Assembly: GCF_004015795.1 (NCBI RefSeq)
Contig: NZ_ML137218.1
Coordinates: forward strand, 1,773,811 to 1,837,810
DNA: 64,000 bases
Direction of reading: 5' to 3'
Origin: Falsirhodobacter deserti
GTDB lineage: Bacteria; Pseudomonadota; Alphaproteobacteria; Rhodobacterales; Rhodobacteraceae
The notes below the pieces were generated by a model. The model was not told where the DNA came from, made no database searches, and was given only the letters and a program-made list of their open reading frames with translations. The position numbers were made by a program, and so were the translations under genes. This document shows, one piece after another, positions 55,376-64,000 of the stretch. The stretch's first letter is position 1; every line of letters starts with the position of its first letter.

Positions 55376-56139
55376 TACATGATCGCCTGCCGTATCAGGT
55401 TCAGGCCCGTCAGCACCAGAAACGCCTGGGTCCACCAGCGAAAGCGCGCCTGATCCAGCCGGGCCTGAATGCGATACCCCATCAGCATTCCGGCAAAAGC
55501 GGGAACGATCAGCGCCGCCGAAAACAGCAGCCTGTCCCCCGTCATCAATCCTGTCGCAAGATGCGCAAGGAACAGGGCCATCGCGCCGATCAGGAAGACG
55601 ACGCCCTGGATGCGCACATTCTCCACCTTTGGAACATTCAGCGACAGAAGATAGATCAGCAGTGGCGGCCCCCAGATGCCCGACACGCCGCCATAAAGGC
55701 CCGCAACCGCGCCAAGCCCCCATTCCGCCCTGCGCTGGTGTTCCAGCTTCAATGCAAGGTTGGCACCCGCCATCTGGAGACCGGCATAGATCGTGATGGG
55801 CACCCCCAGCAACAGCAGGAACCCCATGGGTGGGATCTTGTCGGCGAAGGGTGCCGACACGCAGATGAACACGATGGTTGCGATGATGAAGCGGCGTACC
55901 TTCAGGCCCGATTCCACCGCCGGCCGCATCCCGTTGCGCAAGGATTGCTGGATGTTCGTGGCCAGCGTCGGCAGGATCAGGCCTGCCAGCGCGAATTCCG
56001 GCGGCAGGAAAGACGAAAACAGCGAGATCATGATCAGCGGCATCGCGAAACCGATGGCACCCTTCACCATTCCAGCAAACAACGTGATGGCGATTGCTGC
56101 CCAGAACGCTGTTTGCGGCAGTCCTGCGATCTGATCCAT
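55375..56139 (-). CDS. TauE/SafE-family membrane permease
   Basis: 254 aa with about eight hydrophobic segments in two repeats (AITLFAGMVKGAIGFAMPLI ... AGLYGGVSGIWGPPLLIYLL). The repeated G-G-x-G/PP loop pattern is typical of the sulfite/organosulfonate exporter family PF01925. Substrate is unknown. It lies 24 bases upstream of recO in transcription order after it, so may be co-transcribed with the recO group. Confidence 0.85.
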   Translation of the reverse strand: MDQIAGLPQTAFWAAIAITLFAGMVKGAIGFAMPLIMISLFSSFLPPEFALAGLILPTLATNIQQSLRNGMRPAVESGLKVRRFIIATIVFICVSAPFADKIPPMGFLLLLGVPITIYAGLQMAGANLALKLEHQRRAEWGLGAVAGLYGGVSGIWGPPLLIYLLSLNVPKVENVRIQGVVFLIGAMALFLAHLATGLMTGDRLLFSAALIVPAFAGMLMGYRIQARLDQARFRWWTQAFLVLTGLNLIRQAIM

Positions 56140-56163
56140 CGGCTCCCCCTTCGTCTCAGGGGT

Positions 56164-56883
56164 TCAATCGGACGTCGTGCCAGAAGATGCAAGCCGCGTC
56201 AGAAGATCCACCAGCCGCGCACGGGCTTCGGGCAACGGGCGGTCCAGTTCCCGCGTCAGGAAGTGCGCGGTCAGAGCAAAGCCGTCGGGCCACCCCTCGG
56301 CCCCGCCGCCCTGCCCCAGAAGCACGGCAGGCAAGCGCAGAAGCCGGTCGGCCCAATCCCCTGCCCCCTGCGTTGAAACGGCACGCCCGGTGCGCGGGCT
56401 GACAAAGGCCAGATCGTCGGCGCTGCCCGTCACGGCACAGCGGCTCAGATCAAGGCCAAAGCCGATCTCCTCCAAAAGGCGCGCTTCCCAGCGAAGATAG
56501 GCGGTTCCCCAATGCGCCGTGCCCAGCGTGTCCAGCAATGGTATCGTGGCGCGGTAAAGATCGGGATGCGGCTCCCTCTCCGGCAGGGTTATCCGCAGCA
56601 TGGCGCAGACGGCATTCAGCCCGGCCAGCGCCAGCCGGTCCTGTAACACGCTGCGGCTTTGCACAGGTTCCACCGCGAAGGTTCCCAGCTGATCGTCCAG
56701 CCGCGCCCGCCATGTTACATCCAGCTGGTTGCCCGGTTGCAGCACAGGCGCCATCCGCCGCGAGGCACCGCCATGCACCAGCCCCGCGTGGCGGCCATGC
56801 GCCGCCGTGAACACCTCGATGATCGCGGCGCTTTCGCCATGCCGGCGAACCGACAGCAGCGCGCCCTCGTCCCGCCATTCCAT
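56164..56883 (-). CDS. recO: DNA repair protein RecO
   Basis: 239 aa, loading RecA with RecR at single-stranded gaps. The OB-fold N-terminus ([37 protein letters not shown]) and the helical C-half are typical; the Cys ligands of some RecO zinc sites are mostly absent (C at SRCAVTG only). The ATG follows the DUF1491 stop after 6 bases and has a weak ribosome-binding site, suggesting coupling. Confidence 0.95.
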   Translation of the reverse strand: MEWRDEGALLSVRRHGESAAIIEVFTAAHGRHAGLVHGGASRRMAPVLQPGNQLDVTWRARLDDQLGTFAVEPVQSRSVLQDRLALAGLNAVCAMLRITLPEREPHPDLYRATIPLLDTLGTAHWGTAYLRWEARLLEEIGFGLDLSRCAVTGSADDLAFVSPRTGRAVSTQGAGDWADRLLRLPAVLLGQGGGAEGWPDGFALTAHFLTRELDRPLPEARARLVDLLTRLASSGTTSD

Positions 56884-56889
56884 GGGGTA

Positions 56890-57225
56890 TCAAGTATCGG
56901 AAAGTCCCGGCTCGTCCAGTAGGGTTCGCCCCTGCCGGTCCTCAAGCTCGATCACCCAAAGGTCAGGATCGAAGCTGCGTTGACGGGAGACGGCGGCATC
57001 GACATCCGCTTCGGCACCTTCGGCCAGCACGACCCATGCACGGTTGCCCGTCATCAGGTCAAAACTGCGCTGGAAGGCCTTGGCCTGCCCATCCAGCGTT
57101 GCCAGCTTTACCAGCACGGCGCCGGCGGTCGGATCGCCCTTGGCCGTGATAAAGGCAGGGATGTCGGCCAGACGCAGCCGCGCCAGATAGGCGCGGACCC
57201 AGAAATCCGCCGTCAGGCGGCTCAA
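56890..57225 (-). CDS. DUF1491 family protein
   Basis: 111 aa, function unknown. LTADFWVRAYLARLRLADIP, GAVLVKLATLDGQAKAFQRS and FDPDLWVIELEDRQGRTLLDE match the small DUF1491 proteins of alphaproteobacteria. There is no ATG or GTG at the conserved N-terminus; a TTG at 57225 overlaps the era stop (TTGA) and has AAGGACGG upstream, so I choose it (MSRLTADF). It sits between era and recO. Confidence 0.82.
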   Translation of the reverse strand: MSRLTADFWVRAYLARLRLADIPAFITAKGDPTAGAVLVKLATLDGQAKAFQRSFDLMTGNRAWVVLAEGAEADVDAAVSRQRSFDPDLWVIELEDRQGRTLLDEPGLSDT

Positions 57226-58130
57226 GCGTTGCCGTCCTTGAAGTCGAGACCCATCTCCGAATAGCGCTCCGGCTCTTCCAGCCAGTTCGGGCGCACCTTC
57301 ACCTGAAGGAACAGGTGGGCCGGACGGCCAAGGAATTCGGTGATATCCACCCGCGCCGCCTGCCCGACAGACTTGATCGTCTCGCCCTTGTTGCCAAGCA
57401 CGATGCCTTTGTGGCCGTCGCGTGCAACATAAACCACCTGATCGATGCGGGTCGAACCGTCGGGGCGATCCTCCCACTTCTCGGTCTCCACCGTCAGCTG
57501 ATAGGGCAGTTCCTCGTGCAGGCGCAGGGTCAGCTTTTCGCGCGTGATCTCGGCGGCGATGACGCGCATCGGCAGATCCGCGATCTGGTCTTCGGGATAG
57601 AACCATTCGCCTTCCGGCATCTGGGCGCCCAGCCACGCCTTCAGCTTTTCGACCCCATGCCCTTTTTCGGCCGAGATCATGAAGGTTTCCACGAAGGGAA
57701 ACGCCTCGTTCAGATCCTTGGCAAGGCCCAGAAGCGCCTCGGCCTTCACGCGGTCGATCTTGTTGATCGCCAGCGCCACCCGCACGCCCTGCGGCACGCG
57801 ATCCTTCAGCGCATCGATGATGGACGCCGCGCCCTCGGTCAGGCCGCGATGCGCCTCCACCAGAAGGACGATCAGGTCGGCATCGGCGGCGCCGCCCCAG
57901 GCGGCGGCAACCATCGCGCGATCCAGCCGGCGACGCGGGCGGAACAGGCCGGGCGTGTCAACGAAAACGATCTGCGCCTCGCCTTCCATCGCGACGCCGC
58001 GAATGCGGGCACGCGTGGTCTGGACCTTGTGCGTGACGATGGAAACCTTCGCCCCCACCATGCGGTTCAGCAGGGTGGATTTGCCGGCGTTCGGCTCTCC
58101 GATCAGGGCAACGAAACCTGCGCGTGTCAT
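57222..58130 (-). CDS. era: GTPase Era
   Basis: 302 aa, a 16S rRNA-binding assembly GTPase. G1 GEPNAGKST at residues 11-19, G3 DTPGL, G4 NKID, and a C-terminal KH domain with GHKGIVLGNKGETIK. The ATG at 58130 (GGAG upstream) follows the rnc stop by one base. The frame extends upstream into rnc but without family sequence. Confidence 0.97.
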   Translation of the reverse strand: MTRAGFVALIGEPNAGKSTLLNRMVGAKVSIVTHKVQTTRARIRGVAMEGEAQIVFVDTPGLFRPRRRLDRAMVAAAWGGAADADLIVLLVEAHRGLTEGAASIIDALKDRVPQGVRVALAINKIDRVKAEALLGLAKDLNEAFPFVETFMISAEKGHGVEKLKAWLGAQMPEGEWFYPEDQIADLPMRVIAAEITREKLTLRLHEELPYQLTVETEKWEDRPDGSTRIDQVVYVARDGHKGIVLGNKGETIKSVGQAARVDITEFLGRPAHLFLQVKVRPNWLEEPERYSEMGLDFKDGNA

Positions 58131-58131
58131 G

Positions 58132-58812
58132 TCAATTCTCCATCCGCGCCAGAAGCGCCTTGGCCGCAGCTTGTTCGGCGGCCCGTTTGGTGCGGGCATC
58201 CGCCCGCTCAGTCTCGCCCGAATCAAGCCGCGCTTCCACGGTGAAGACGGGTTCGTGATCAGGACCCGACCGTCCCAGTTCGACATAGCGCGGCGGTTGC
58301 TGACCACGAGCCTGCGCCCATTCCTGAAGCGCAGTCTTCGGATCGCGGGCATCCGCCTCGGCGGTGGCGATCCTGTCGCCCCAAAGCCGCAGTACCATGT
58401 CGCGCGCGGCCTCGAAACCGGCGTCAAGATAAACGGCAGCGATCACCGCCTCCATCGCGTCGCCCAGCAGCGCCTCCTTGCGCCGCCCGCCCGACATCAT
58501 TTCGGATCGGCCAAGCTTCAGCGCCTCGCCTACGCCGGTTTCCCGGGCGACATCGGCGCAGGCTTCCTTGCGCACCAGCGCATTGAAGCGGGGGGCAAGC
58601 TGGCCTTCGGCGGCGTGCCGGTCAGCGCGCACCAGCGCGTCGGAAATGGCAAGGCCCAGAACGCGGTCGCCCAAAAACTCCAGCCGTTCGTTTGACGGGC
58701 GCGTAGGGGAAGCGATCGATGAGTGCGTCAGCGCCCGAACCAGAAGTTCGGGACGCTTGAAGTCATGCCCCAGACGGGTCTGGAGCGTACGGAGATCGGC
58801 CGACAGTTTCAC
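58132..58812 (-). CDS. rnc: Ribonuclease III
   Basis: 226 aa, cutting double-stranded RNA in rRNA and mRNA processing. The catalytic signature [14 protein letters not shown] is followed by the second acidic site [16 protein letters not shown], and a dsRBD forms the C-terminus ([19 protein letters not shown]). The start is a GTG at 58812 overlapping the lepB stop (GTGA), with AAGGCGG upstream. Confidence 0.96.
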   Translation of the reverse strand: MKLSADLRTLQTRLGHDFKRPELLVRALTHSSIASPTRPSNERLEFLGDRVLGLAISDALVRADRHAAEGQLAPRFNALVRKEACADVARETGVGEALKLGRSEMMSGGRRKEALLGDAMEAVIAAVYLDAGFEAARDMVLRLWGDRIATAEADARDPKTALQEWAQARGQQPPRYVELGRSGPDHEPVFTVEARLDSGETERADARTKRAAEQAAAKALLARMEN

Positions 58813-59606
58813 TCGACCGCCTTGAAGAAGCGGTCCGGGCGCCATGTCCAGAAATACAGGAGCGAACGGCCCGCCGCAGAGAATACGATCCGGTCGGCGC
58901 GGCCCACCAGATATTCCGCCGGCACCATGCCAACGCCGCCGACGGCCTGGCTGAAGCGGCTGTCTTCGGAATTGTCGCGGTTGTCGCCCATGAAGAAGTA
59001 ATGGCCTGCCGGAACGGTATAAACATCGGTGTTGTCGGCAAAACCGTTCGGGTCGATATCCAGCACGTCATGCGACACGCCGTTCGGCAGGGTTTCAGTG
59101 AACCGCTGCTTTTCGCAGGTTCCGCCCTGCCCGACCGGCGCATTGGCGCAGCGCGGAAGGCTGCCCATCGGGCCCTGCGGCTCATACGTTTCGGTGAAGA
59201 TGCCGGCATCTTCCTGCGGCACCTGCTGACCATTGATGAACGGCACACCGCCGCGCATCTGGATCGTGTCGCCCGGAAGGCCGATCAGCCGCTTGATGAA
59301 ATCGGAGCCGGTAACGGGATGGCGGAACACCACCACGTCGCCCCGCTCCGGCTCGGACTCGAAGATGCGGCCCGAAATGGGGCACAGCGCGAAGGGGCAG
59401 GAAAAGCGCGAATAGCCATAGGCCATCTTGTTCACGAACAGGAAGTCGCCGATCAGCAGCGTATCCTTCATCGAGCCGGAGGGGATCCAGAACGGCTGGA
59501 AGAACAGCGTGCGGAACACCGCTGCGATCAGCAGCGCATAGACCACGGTCTTGATCGTTTCGACGATCCCACCCTTGGTCTCGGTCTTCTTCTTGCGTGC
59601 GAACAT
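58809..59606 (-). CDS. lepB: Signal peptidase I
   Basis: 265 aa inner-membrane protease that removes Sec and Tat signal peptides. One N-terminal membrane helix ([20 protein letters not shown]) precedes [14 protein letters not shown] with the catalytic Ser45; the general-base Lys105 is in [13 protein letters not shown], and [12 protein letters not shown] marks box E. AGGGGCAGG precedes the ATG. Confidence 0.97.
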   Translation of the reverse strand: MFARKKKTETKGGIVETIKTVVYALLIAAVFRTLFFQPFWIPSGSMKDTLLIGDFLFVNKMAYGYSRFSCPFALCPISGRIFESEPERGDVVVFRHPVTGSDFIKRLIGLPGDTIQMRGGVPFINGQQVPQEDAGIFTETYEPQGPMGSLPRCANAPVGQGGTCEKQRFTETLPNGVSHDVLDIDPNGFADNTDVYTVPAGHYFFMGDNRDNSEDSRFSQAVGGVGMVPAEYLVGRADRIVFSAAGRSLLYFWTWRPDRFFKAVE

Positions 59607-59655
59607 GGCCTGCCCCTTATGACCCGGCGCTTCATGCGCGTGGGCCGCGGATAAG

Positions 59656-60069
59656 TCAAGTTTCGGTGGCGTGAACCGGCCGCGCTTCGATCACCACAAA
59701 GGCCTGCGCCCAGGGGTGATCGTCTGTCAGCGTCACGTGAACGATGGCTTCATGCCCCGGCGGCGTCATGGAGGCCAGCCTGTCGGCGGCCCAGCCGGTC
59801 AGATGCATCACGGGCTGGCCCGTAGGCAGGTTCGTCACCGCCATGTCCTTCCACGCGATGCCCATGCGCAGGCCGGTGCCAAGCGCTTTCGAACACGCCT
59901 CCTTGGCGGCCCAGCGCTTGGCATAGGTTCCAGCGACATCCGCCCGCCGTTCGGCCTTCGCCTGTTCGGTGGGGGTGAAGCAGCGGTTGCGGAAACGGTC
60001 GCCAAAGCGGGCCAATGTCCGCTCCACCCGTTCGATATTGGCCAGATCGGTGCCGATGCCGAGGATCAT
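59656..60069 (-). CDS. acpS: Holo-[acyl-carrier-protein] synthase
   Basis: 137 aa, transferring 4'-phosphopantetheine from CoA to ACP. The metal-binding [16 protein letters not shown] and the [15 protein letters not shown] motif are intact. The ATG overlaps the pdxJ stop by one base; 49 bases separate it from lepB. Confidence 0.96.
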   Translation of the reverse strand: MILGIGTDLANIERVERTLARFGDRFRNRCFTPTEQAKAERRADVAGTYAKRWAAKEACSKALGTGLRMGIAWKDMAVTNLPTGQPVMHLTGWAADRLASMTPPGHEAIVHVTLTDDHPWAQAFVVIEARPVHATET

Positions 60070-60824
60070 CAGCCCGCGCCTGCAAGGGCACGCGCCGCAT
60101 CCATGCGGCGGCGCATTTCCTCGATCGCAGGGCCAAGGCCGCGGAAGATCGCTTCGCCGATCAGGAAGTGCCCGATATTCAGTTCTTCAACCTGCGGGAA
60201 GGCGGCAATGGCCGAAACGGTATCATAGCTGATGCCGTGGCCGGCATGAACCTCCAGCCCCAGCTGGTGCGCATGGGCCGCCGCGCGCTTCAGGGCGGCC
60301 AGTTCCACGGTCGCCGCGTCCTCGTTCCCTTCGGCCATCAGGTCGCAATAACGGCCGGTATGCAGTTCCACGACCGCCGCACCGATCCGATGGCTCGCCT
60401 CGATTTGTGCAGGCTCGTGCCCGATGAACATGGACACGCGTGCGCCCGCTTCACGCAAGGGGGCGATGAAGTCTGCCAGCCGTGCCTCGTCCGCCGCAAC
60501 GTCCAGCCCGCCCTCGGTCGTCCGCTCCTCGCGCCGCTCCGGCACGATACAGACGGCGTGGGGGCCGTGACGCAGGGCAATGGCCTGCATCTCCTCGGTT
60601 GCGGCCATCTCGAAGTTCAGCGGCACGCGCAGGCCGGCCATCAGCGCTTCGATATCGGCGTCGCGGATATGCCGACGATCTTCGCGCAGATGGGCAGTGA
60701 TGCCATCGGCGCCTGCCGCTTCGGCAAGAAGGGCGGCCCGAAGCGGATCGGGCAACGCCCCGCCCCGCGCGTTGCGGACCGTTGCCACATGGTCGATGTT
60801 CACACCCAGACGCAGCTTCGTCAT
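60069..60824 (-). CDS. pdxJ: Pyridoxine 5'-phosphate synthase
   Basis: 251-aa TIM-barrel enzyme closing the vitamin B6 ring from 1-deoxyxylulose 5-phosphate and aminoacetone phosphate. [43 protein letters not shown] and [12 protein letters not shown] carry the active-site residues. The start at 60824 overlaps the DUF2062 stop by 4 bases; pdxJ-acpS coupling is conserved in proteobacteria. Confidence 0.97.
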   Translation of the reverse strand: MTKLRLGVNIDHVATVRNARGGALPDPLRAALLAEAAGADGITAHLREDRRHIRDADIEALMAGLRVPLNFEMAATEEMQAIALRHGPHAVCIVPERREERTTEGGLDVAADEARLADFIAPLREAGARVSMFIGHEPAQIEASHRIGAAVVELHTGRYCDLMAEGNEDAATVELAALKRAAAHAHQLGLEVHAGHGISYDTVSAIAAFPQVEELNIGHFLIGEAIFRGLGPAIEEMRRRMDAARALAGAG

Positions 60825-61450
60825 TCCCGCCCCCCGTTTTCCCGCAGCGCCTCGTTTCTGGCCCGAAGCCGCGCGATCCGCAAGCCGCGATAGGCCCGCA
60901 CCAGCGACAGGACGATCCAATAGGCGCAAAGCCCGGCCGCCGTTCCGATGATCGTGCCGCCCAGAAGATAGGGCAGATAGATGCTTTGAACGAAGAGCCC
61001 CAGCCCAAGCCAGCGCATCTCCGCCTCGGTGAACATCGCCCAAAGGTTATAACCGAGATCGGACACCGCCCCGCCGAAGAACCCGATGATCTGCCATGAG
61101 GGAAGCCCCTCGCCGACGCCCAACAGGGTCTGACCCAGCGTGACGGACATCACTGCGAAGAACGGCAGTGTCAGCGGATTGTTCACGCAGGATGCGACAA
61201 GGGCGGCAAAGACATTGCCCCGAAACAGCCAGGCCAGCCCCATGGCGATGACATAATCGTGGAACAGATACGGCCCGAAACAGGCAAAGATGCCGACAGC
61301 CACCCCGCGCGCCACGCGGCGCGGATCATCAGGAAGGCGCACAACGCGGTGCCACAGATACTGGCCTGCCCGCCGCCAGCCGGTGCGCGGCCAAAGCGTC
61401 CGCCGGATCTTCTCCCAGAACGTGTGTTCGATCCGCCGCCGGAACACCAT
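60821..61450 (-). CDS. DUF2062 membrane protein, copy 1
   Basis: 209 aa, about three hydrophobic segments. After a basic N-terminus ([17 protein letters not shown]) come [20 protein letters not shown], a helical stretch and the [12 protein letters not shown] motif, the DUF2062 hallmark. The frame extends 16 codons upstream of the chosen ATG at 61450. It is a paralogue of the next gene; function unknown. Confidence 0.88.
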   Translation of the reverse strand: MVFRRRIEHTFWEKIRRTLWPRTGWRRAGQYLWHRVVRLPDDPRRVARGVAVGIFACFGPYLFHDYVIAMGLAWLFRGNVFAALVASCVNNPLTLPFFAVMSVTLGQTLLGVGEGLPSWQIIGFFGGAVSDLGYNLWAMFTEAEMRWLGLGLFVQSIYLPYLLGGTIIGTAAGLCAYWIVLSLVRAYRGLRIARLRARNEALRENGGRE

Positions 61451-61503
61451 GACTGCCCCTTTCGCCCCCCTTCGGGATACGTGCCGGTCACCTGCCACGC
61501 AAG

Positions 61504-62124
61504 TTATTCGGGGGGCTGCATCCGCCGCGCCCGTTCAGCCGCGCGTGTAAGTCGCAGGCGGTGATAGGCCCGCACCACCGGCAGCGTCAGCCAGTAGAAG
61601 CCCGCCGACGCCACGAGGCCCGGCGCAATGCCCCCGACAAGATAAGGCAGGTAAATATCGCGGAAGAACTCTGCCAGCCGGTTCCAGTGCATCACCTCTT
61701 CGGTGAAGATCGCGGTGATGTTGGCCCAAAGCTGGCCACCGGCATGGCCGAAGGCACGCCCGATCTCGGGCAGGTCCAGCGCGTGGGGAACCCCCATGAT
61801 CCACTGCCCCAGCCCCACCGACACAAGCGCGATCAACGGCATCGTCAATGGATTACCGACGAACGTGCCCAGAAGCGCGGCAAGGATGTTGCCGCGGATC
61901 GCCCACGCAATCGCGGCCGCCCCAAGAAAGTGCAGCCCGAAAAGCGGGGTGAAGCTGATAAACACCCCCGCCGCGAATCCCCGCGCCACCCGTTCGGGCT
62001 GGTCGGGCAAGCGGCGCATCCGGTGCAGGACGTATTGCGACGCACGGCGGAAACCGCCCCGCGGATAGATCAGATCACGCAACCATTCGCCGGCGCGGCG
62101 TGGGTTGCGCCTTTTGAACACCAT
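61504..62124 (-). CDS. DUF2062 membrane protein, copy 2
   Basis: 206 aa, with the same layout as copy 1: MVFKRRNPRRAGEWL, HRMRRLPDQPERVARGFAAG, then TFVGNPLTMPLI. The two lie in tandem 53 bases apart. The ATG at 62124 has AAGGGA upstream. It follows the rsh gene by 13 bases, so both may belong to the rsh transcript. Confidence 0.88.
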   Translation of the reverse strand: MVFKRRNPRRAGEWLRDLIYPRGGFRRASQYVLHRMRRLPDQPERVARGFAAGVFISFTPLFGLHFLGAAAIAWAIRGNILAALLGTFVGNPLTMPLIALVSVGLGQWIMGVPHALDLPEIGRAFGHAGGQLWANITAIFTEEVMHWNRLAEFFRDIYLPYLVGGIAPGLVASAGFYWLTLPVVRAYHRLRLTRAAERARRMQPPE

Positions 62125-62137
62125 AAGGAGGATCCCT

Positions 62138-64000
62138 TCACGGCTTGCGCCCCAGATCACGCGCCCGGCCGATGCGGGCCACCTGGCTCTCGGCTTCAAG
62201 CGCGGTCATTGCCAGATGCACGTGCTCCACATCCCGTACTTCGATCTCGATCAGGATACGGTAGTAGTCGGGCTTGCGATCCTCGATGACAAGATCGGAG
62301 ATATTGGCCTTCTGCTCTCCGATCAAGGTGCAGATGCGGCCAAGCACCCCAGCATCGTTCGCAATCGTCATGCACAGCCCGACATTATGGATCGGCGGGT
62401 GCCGGCCGGGCTGCCAGTGCAGATCGACCCACCGCTGCGGCTGGCTTTCAAGCTCTTCCAGCGCGGGGCAATCGATGGCGTGAATCATCACGCCCTGCCC
62501 GCGATAGGTGATGCCGACGATCCGTTCACCCGGCAGCGGCTGGCAGCACTGGGCGCGGCGGAAGGTCTGGTCGGACGGCAGGCCGACAACGGGGCGCTGC
62601 GTCACCTCATCAGCATGGCCCTGCGCCACTTCGGGATACAGCACCTCGATCACGCGGCGTGCGGCAAGCTCGGCCGAGCCGATGCGGGCCAGAAGCTCCA
62701 CCTCGTCGGGCACGGCCAGCATCTTGGCCGCCGTGCGCAGCGCCTTATCGGTCATCTTGCGCGACACCTGATCAAAGGCGGCGCGGGCAAGTTCCTGCCC
62801 CAGTCGGACAAAGCGGCTGCGGTCGTCCTCGCGCAGGGCGCGGCGGATCGCGGCCTTGGCACGGCCCGTGGTCACGATGTCGATCCAGCTTGCCTGCGGG
62901 CGCTGCGCCTCGGCGGTGATGATTTCCACGGACTGGCCGTTCCGCAAGCGGGTCCAAAGCGGGACGCGAATGCCATCCACCTTGGCCGAAACGCAGGAAT
63001 TGCCGATGCGGGTATGGATGGCGAAGGCGAAATCCAGCGGCGTCGCGCCTTTCGGCAACTGGATCACATCGCCCTTCGGCGTGAAGCAGAACACCTGATC
63101 GGTGTACATCTCCAGCTTCACGGTTTCCATGAAGGCAACGTGGTCTTCGTCATCCAGCCGTTCGGTCAGGCTTGCGATCCATTTCGCGGGATCGACCGCG
63201 AAGGGGTTCTTGACGCGCTGCCCTTCGCGATAGGCCCAGTGGGCAGCAACGCCGGCCTCGGCCACCTCGTGCATCTGGCGGGTGCGGATCTGCACCTCCA
63301 CCCGCTTGCCGTCGCGGCCCTGCACCGTGGTATGGATGGAACGGTAGCCGTTCTGCTTGGGCTGGCTGATGTAATCCTTGAAACGCCCCGGAACCGCCTT
63401 CCAGCGGTGATGGATCACGCCAAGGATGCGATAGCAGTCGGCCTCATCCTCGCAGATGACGCGGAAGCCATAGATGTCAGACAGCCGGGAAAAGGCGAGG
63501 TCCTTTTCCTGCATCTTGCGCCAGATCGAGTAGGGTTTCTTCGCACGGCCATACACGGCGGCGTCGATCCCCATCTTGTCCATCTCGGTGCGGATGTCGG
63601 CGGTGATGGAGTGCACCAGATCGCCGGTTTCGCGCTGAAGCGTGATGAAGCGGCGGATGATGGATTTGCGCGCTTCGGGATTAAGAACGCGGAAGGCCAG
63701 ATCCTCCAGCTCCTCGCGCATCCACTGCATGCCCATGCGGCCTGCCAGCGGAGCGAAGATCTCCATCGTTTCGCGGGCTTTCTGCGCCTGCTTTTCCGGG
63801 CGCATCGACCGGATCGTGCGCATGTTGTGCAAACGGTCGGCCAGCTTCACAAGGATCACGCGCAAATCCTTGGACATTGCCATGAACAGCTTGCGGAAGT
63901 TGTCCGCCTGCTTGGACTGCGCCGAGGAAAGTTCCAGATTCGTCAGCTTGGTGACGCCATCCACCAGCTCCGCGATCTCGGTGGAGAAGAGCCGCTCGAT
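62138..64000 (-). CDS. RelA/SpoT homologue, (p)ppGpp synthetase/hydrolase (partial, 5' end missing)
   Basis: The visible 620 residues run from the HD hydrolase domain end (DLRVILVKLADRLHNMRTI) through the synthetase domain (FRVICEDEADCYRILGVIHH, NGYRSIHTTV, EVQIRTRQMHEVAEAG), the TGS domain (CFTPKGDVIQLPKGATPLDF) and a C-terminal ACT domain. The HDxxED motif lies beyond the right edge. Alphaproteobacteria usually carry one such bifunctional Rsh. Frame is open to position 64000. Confidence 0.95.
   Translation of the reverse strand: MERLFSTEIAELVDGVTKLTNLELSSAQSKQADNFRKLFMAMSKDLRVILVKLADRLHNMRTIRSMRPEKQAQKARETMEIFAPLAGRMGMQWMREELEDLAFRVLNPEARKSIIRRFITLQRETGDLVHSITADIRTEMDKMGIDAAVYGRAKKPYSIWRKMQEKDLAFSRLSDIYGFRVICEDEADCYRILGVIHHRWKAVPGRFKDYISQPKQNGYRSIHTTVQGRDGKRVEVQIRTRQMHEVAEAGVAAHWAYREGQRVKNPFAVDPAKWIASLTERLDDEDHVAFMETVKLEMYTDQVFCFTPKGDVIQLPKGATPLDFAFAIHTRIGNSCVSAKVDGIRVPLWTRLRNGQSVEIITAEAQRPQASWIDIVTTGRAKAAIRRALREDDRSRFVRLGQELARAAFDQVSRKMTDKALRTAAKMLAVPDEVELLARIGSAELAARRVIEVLYPEVAQGHADEVTQRPVVGLPSDQTFRRAQCCQPLPGERIVGITYRGQGVMIHAIDCPALEELESQPQRWVDLHWQPGRHPPIHNVGLCMTIANDAGVLGRICTLIGEQKANISDLVIEDRKPDYYRILIEIEVRDVEHVHLAMTALEAESQVARIGRARDLGRKP

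Overview
This window looks like the chromosome of a GC-rich alphaproteobacterium, most likely Rhodobacterales / Rhodobacteraceae. That rests on gene content and order read from the sequence: an Aap/Bzt-type amino-acid transporter, the ChvG/ChvI-HprK-RapZ-EIIA-HPr cluster divergent from pckA, two tuf genes, a small PF11316-like glycosyltransferase, and the rsh-DUF2062-pdxJ-acpS-lepB-rnc-era-recO order. No species can be named. Almost all of it is core genome. I see no insertion sequence, prophage, integron, CRISPR array or toxin-antitoxin pair.

Layout, mostly on the minus strand and so transcribed from high to low coordinates. (1) 1-4386: aapJQMP amino-acid ABC transporter, with the ATPase cut by the left edge. 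(2) 4567-8012: tightly packed ATP12 chaperone, RluC, CrcB and RarA, followed by a solo LuxR-type regulator at 8055-8684. (3) 8754-27786: one continuous str-S10-spc-alpha super-operon, rpsL-rpsG-fusA-tuf-rpsJ ... secY-adk-rpsM-rpsK-rpoA-rplQ. It begins at a strong TTGACA-N17-TATACG promoter and ends at a clear intrinsic terminator; several terminator-like hairpins lie between its genes. (4) 27783-28595: a glycosyltransferase between this operon and rpoC. (5) 28608-40831: rpoC, rpoB, rplL, rplJ, rplA, rplK, nusG, secE and tRNA-Trp. (6) 40844-41526: two tandem paralogous genes for very small exported proteins of unknown function, each with its own terminator. (7) 41786-43094: second tuf gene with its own promoter candidate and terminator. 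(8) 43098-46008: a lipoprotein and parC.

The right part has mixed polarity. (9) 46121-49358 on the plus strand: SH3b protein, SDR, a 69-residue membrane protein and etfBA. (10) 49355-53424 on the minus strand: chvI-chvG-hprK-rapZ-EIIA-HPr, translationally coupled, a two-component system joined to an incomplete regulatory PTS; the divergent pckA (53745-55343) has operator-like repeats upstream. (11) 55375-56139: TauE/SafE permease. (12) 56164-64000: rsh (cut by the right edge), two DUF2062 paralogues, pdxJ, acpS, lepB, rnc, era, DUF1491 and recO, linking (p)ppGpp signalling, vitamin B6, lipid priming, secretion, RNA processing and repair.

I found no convincing complete new defence or mobile system. 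The best candidates for something undescribed are the paired exported mini-proteins and their palindrome-bearing upstream region, the repeated terminator-like hairpins inside the ribosomal super-operon, and the repeat structures upstream of pckA.
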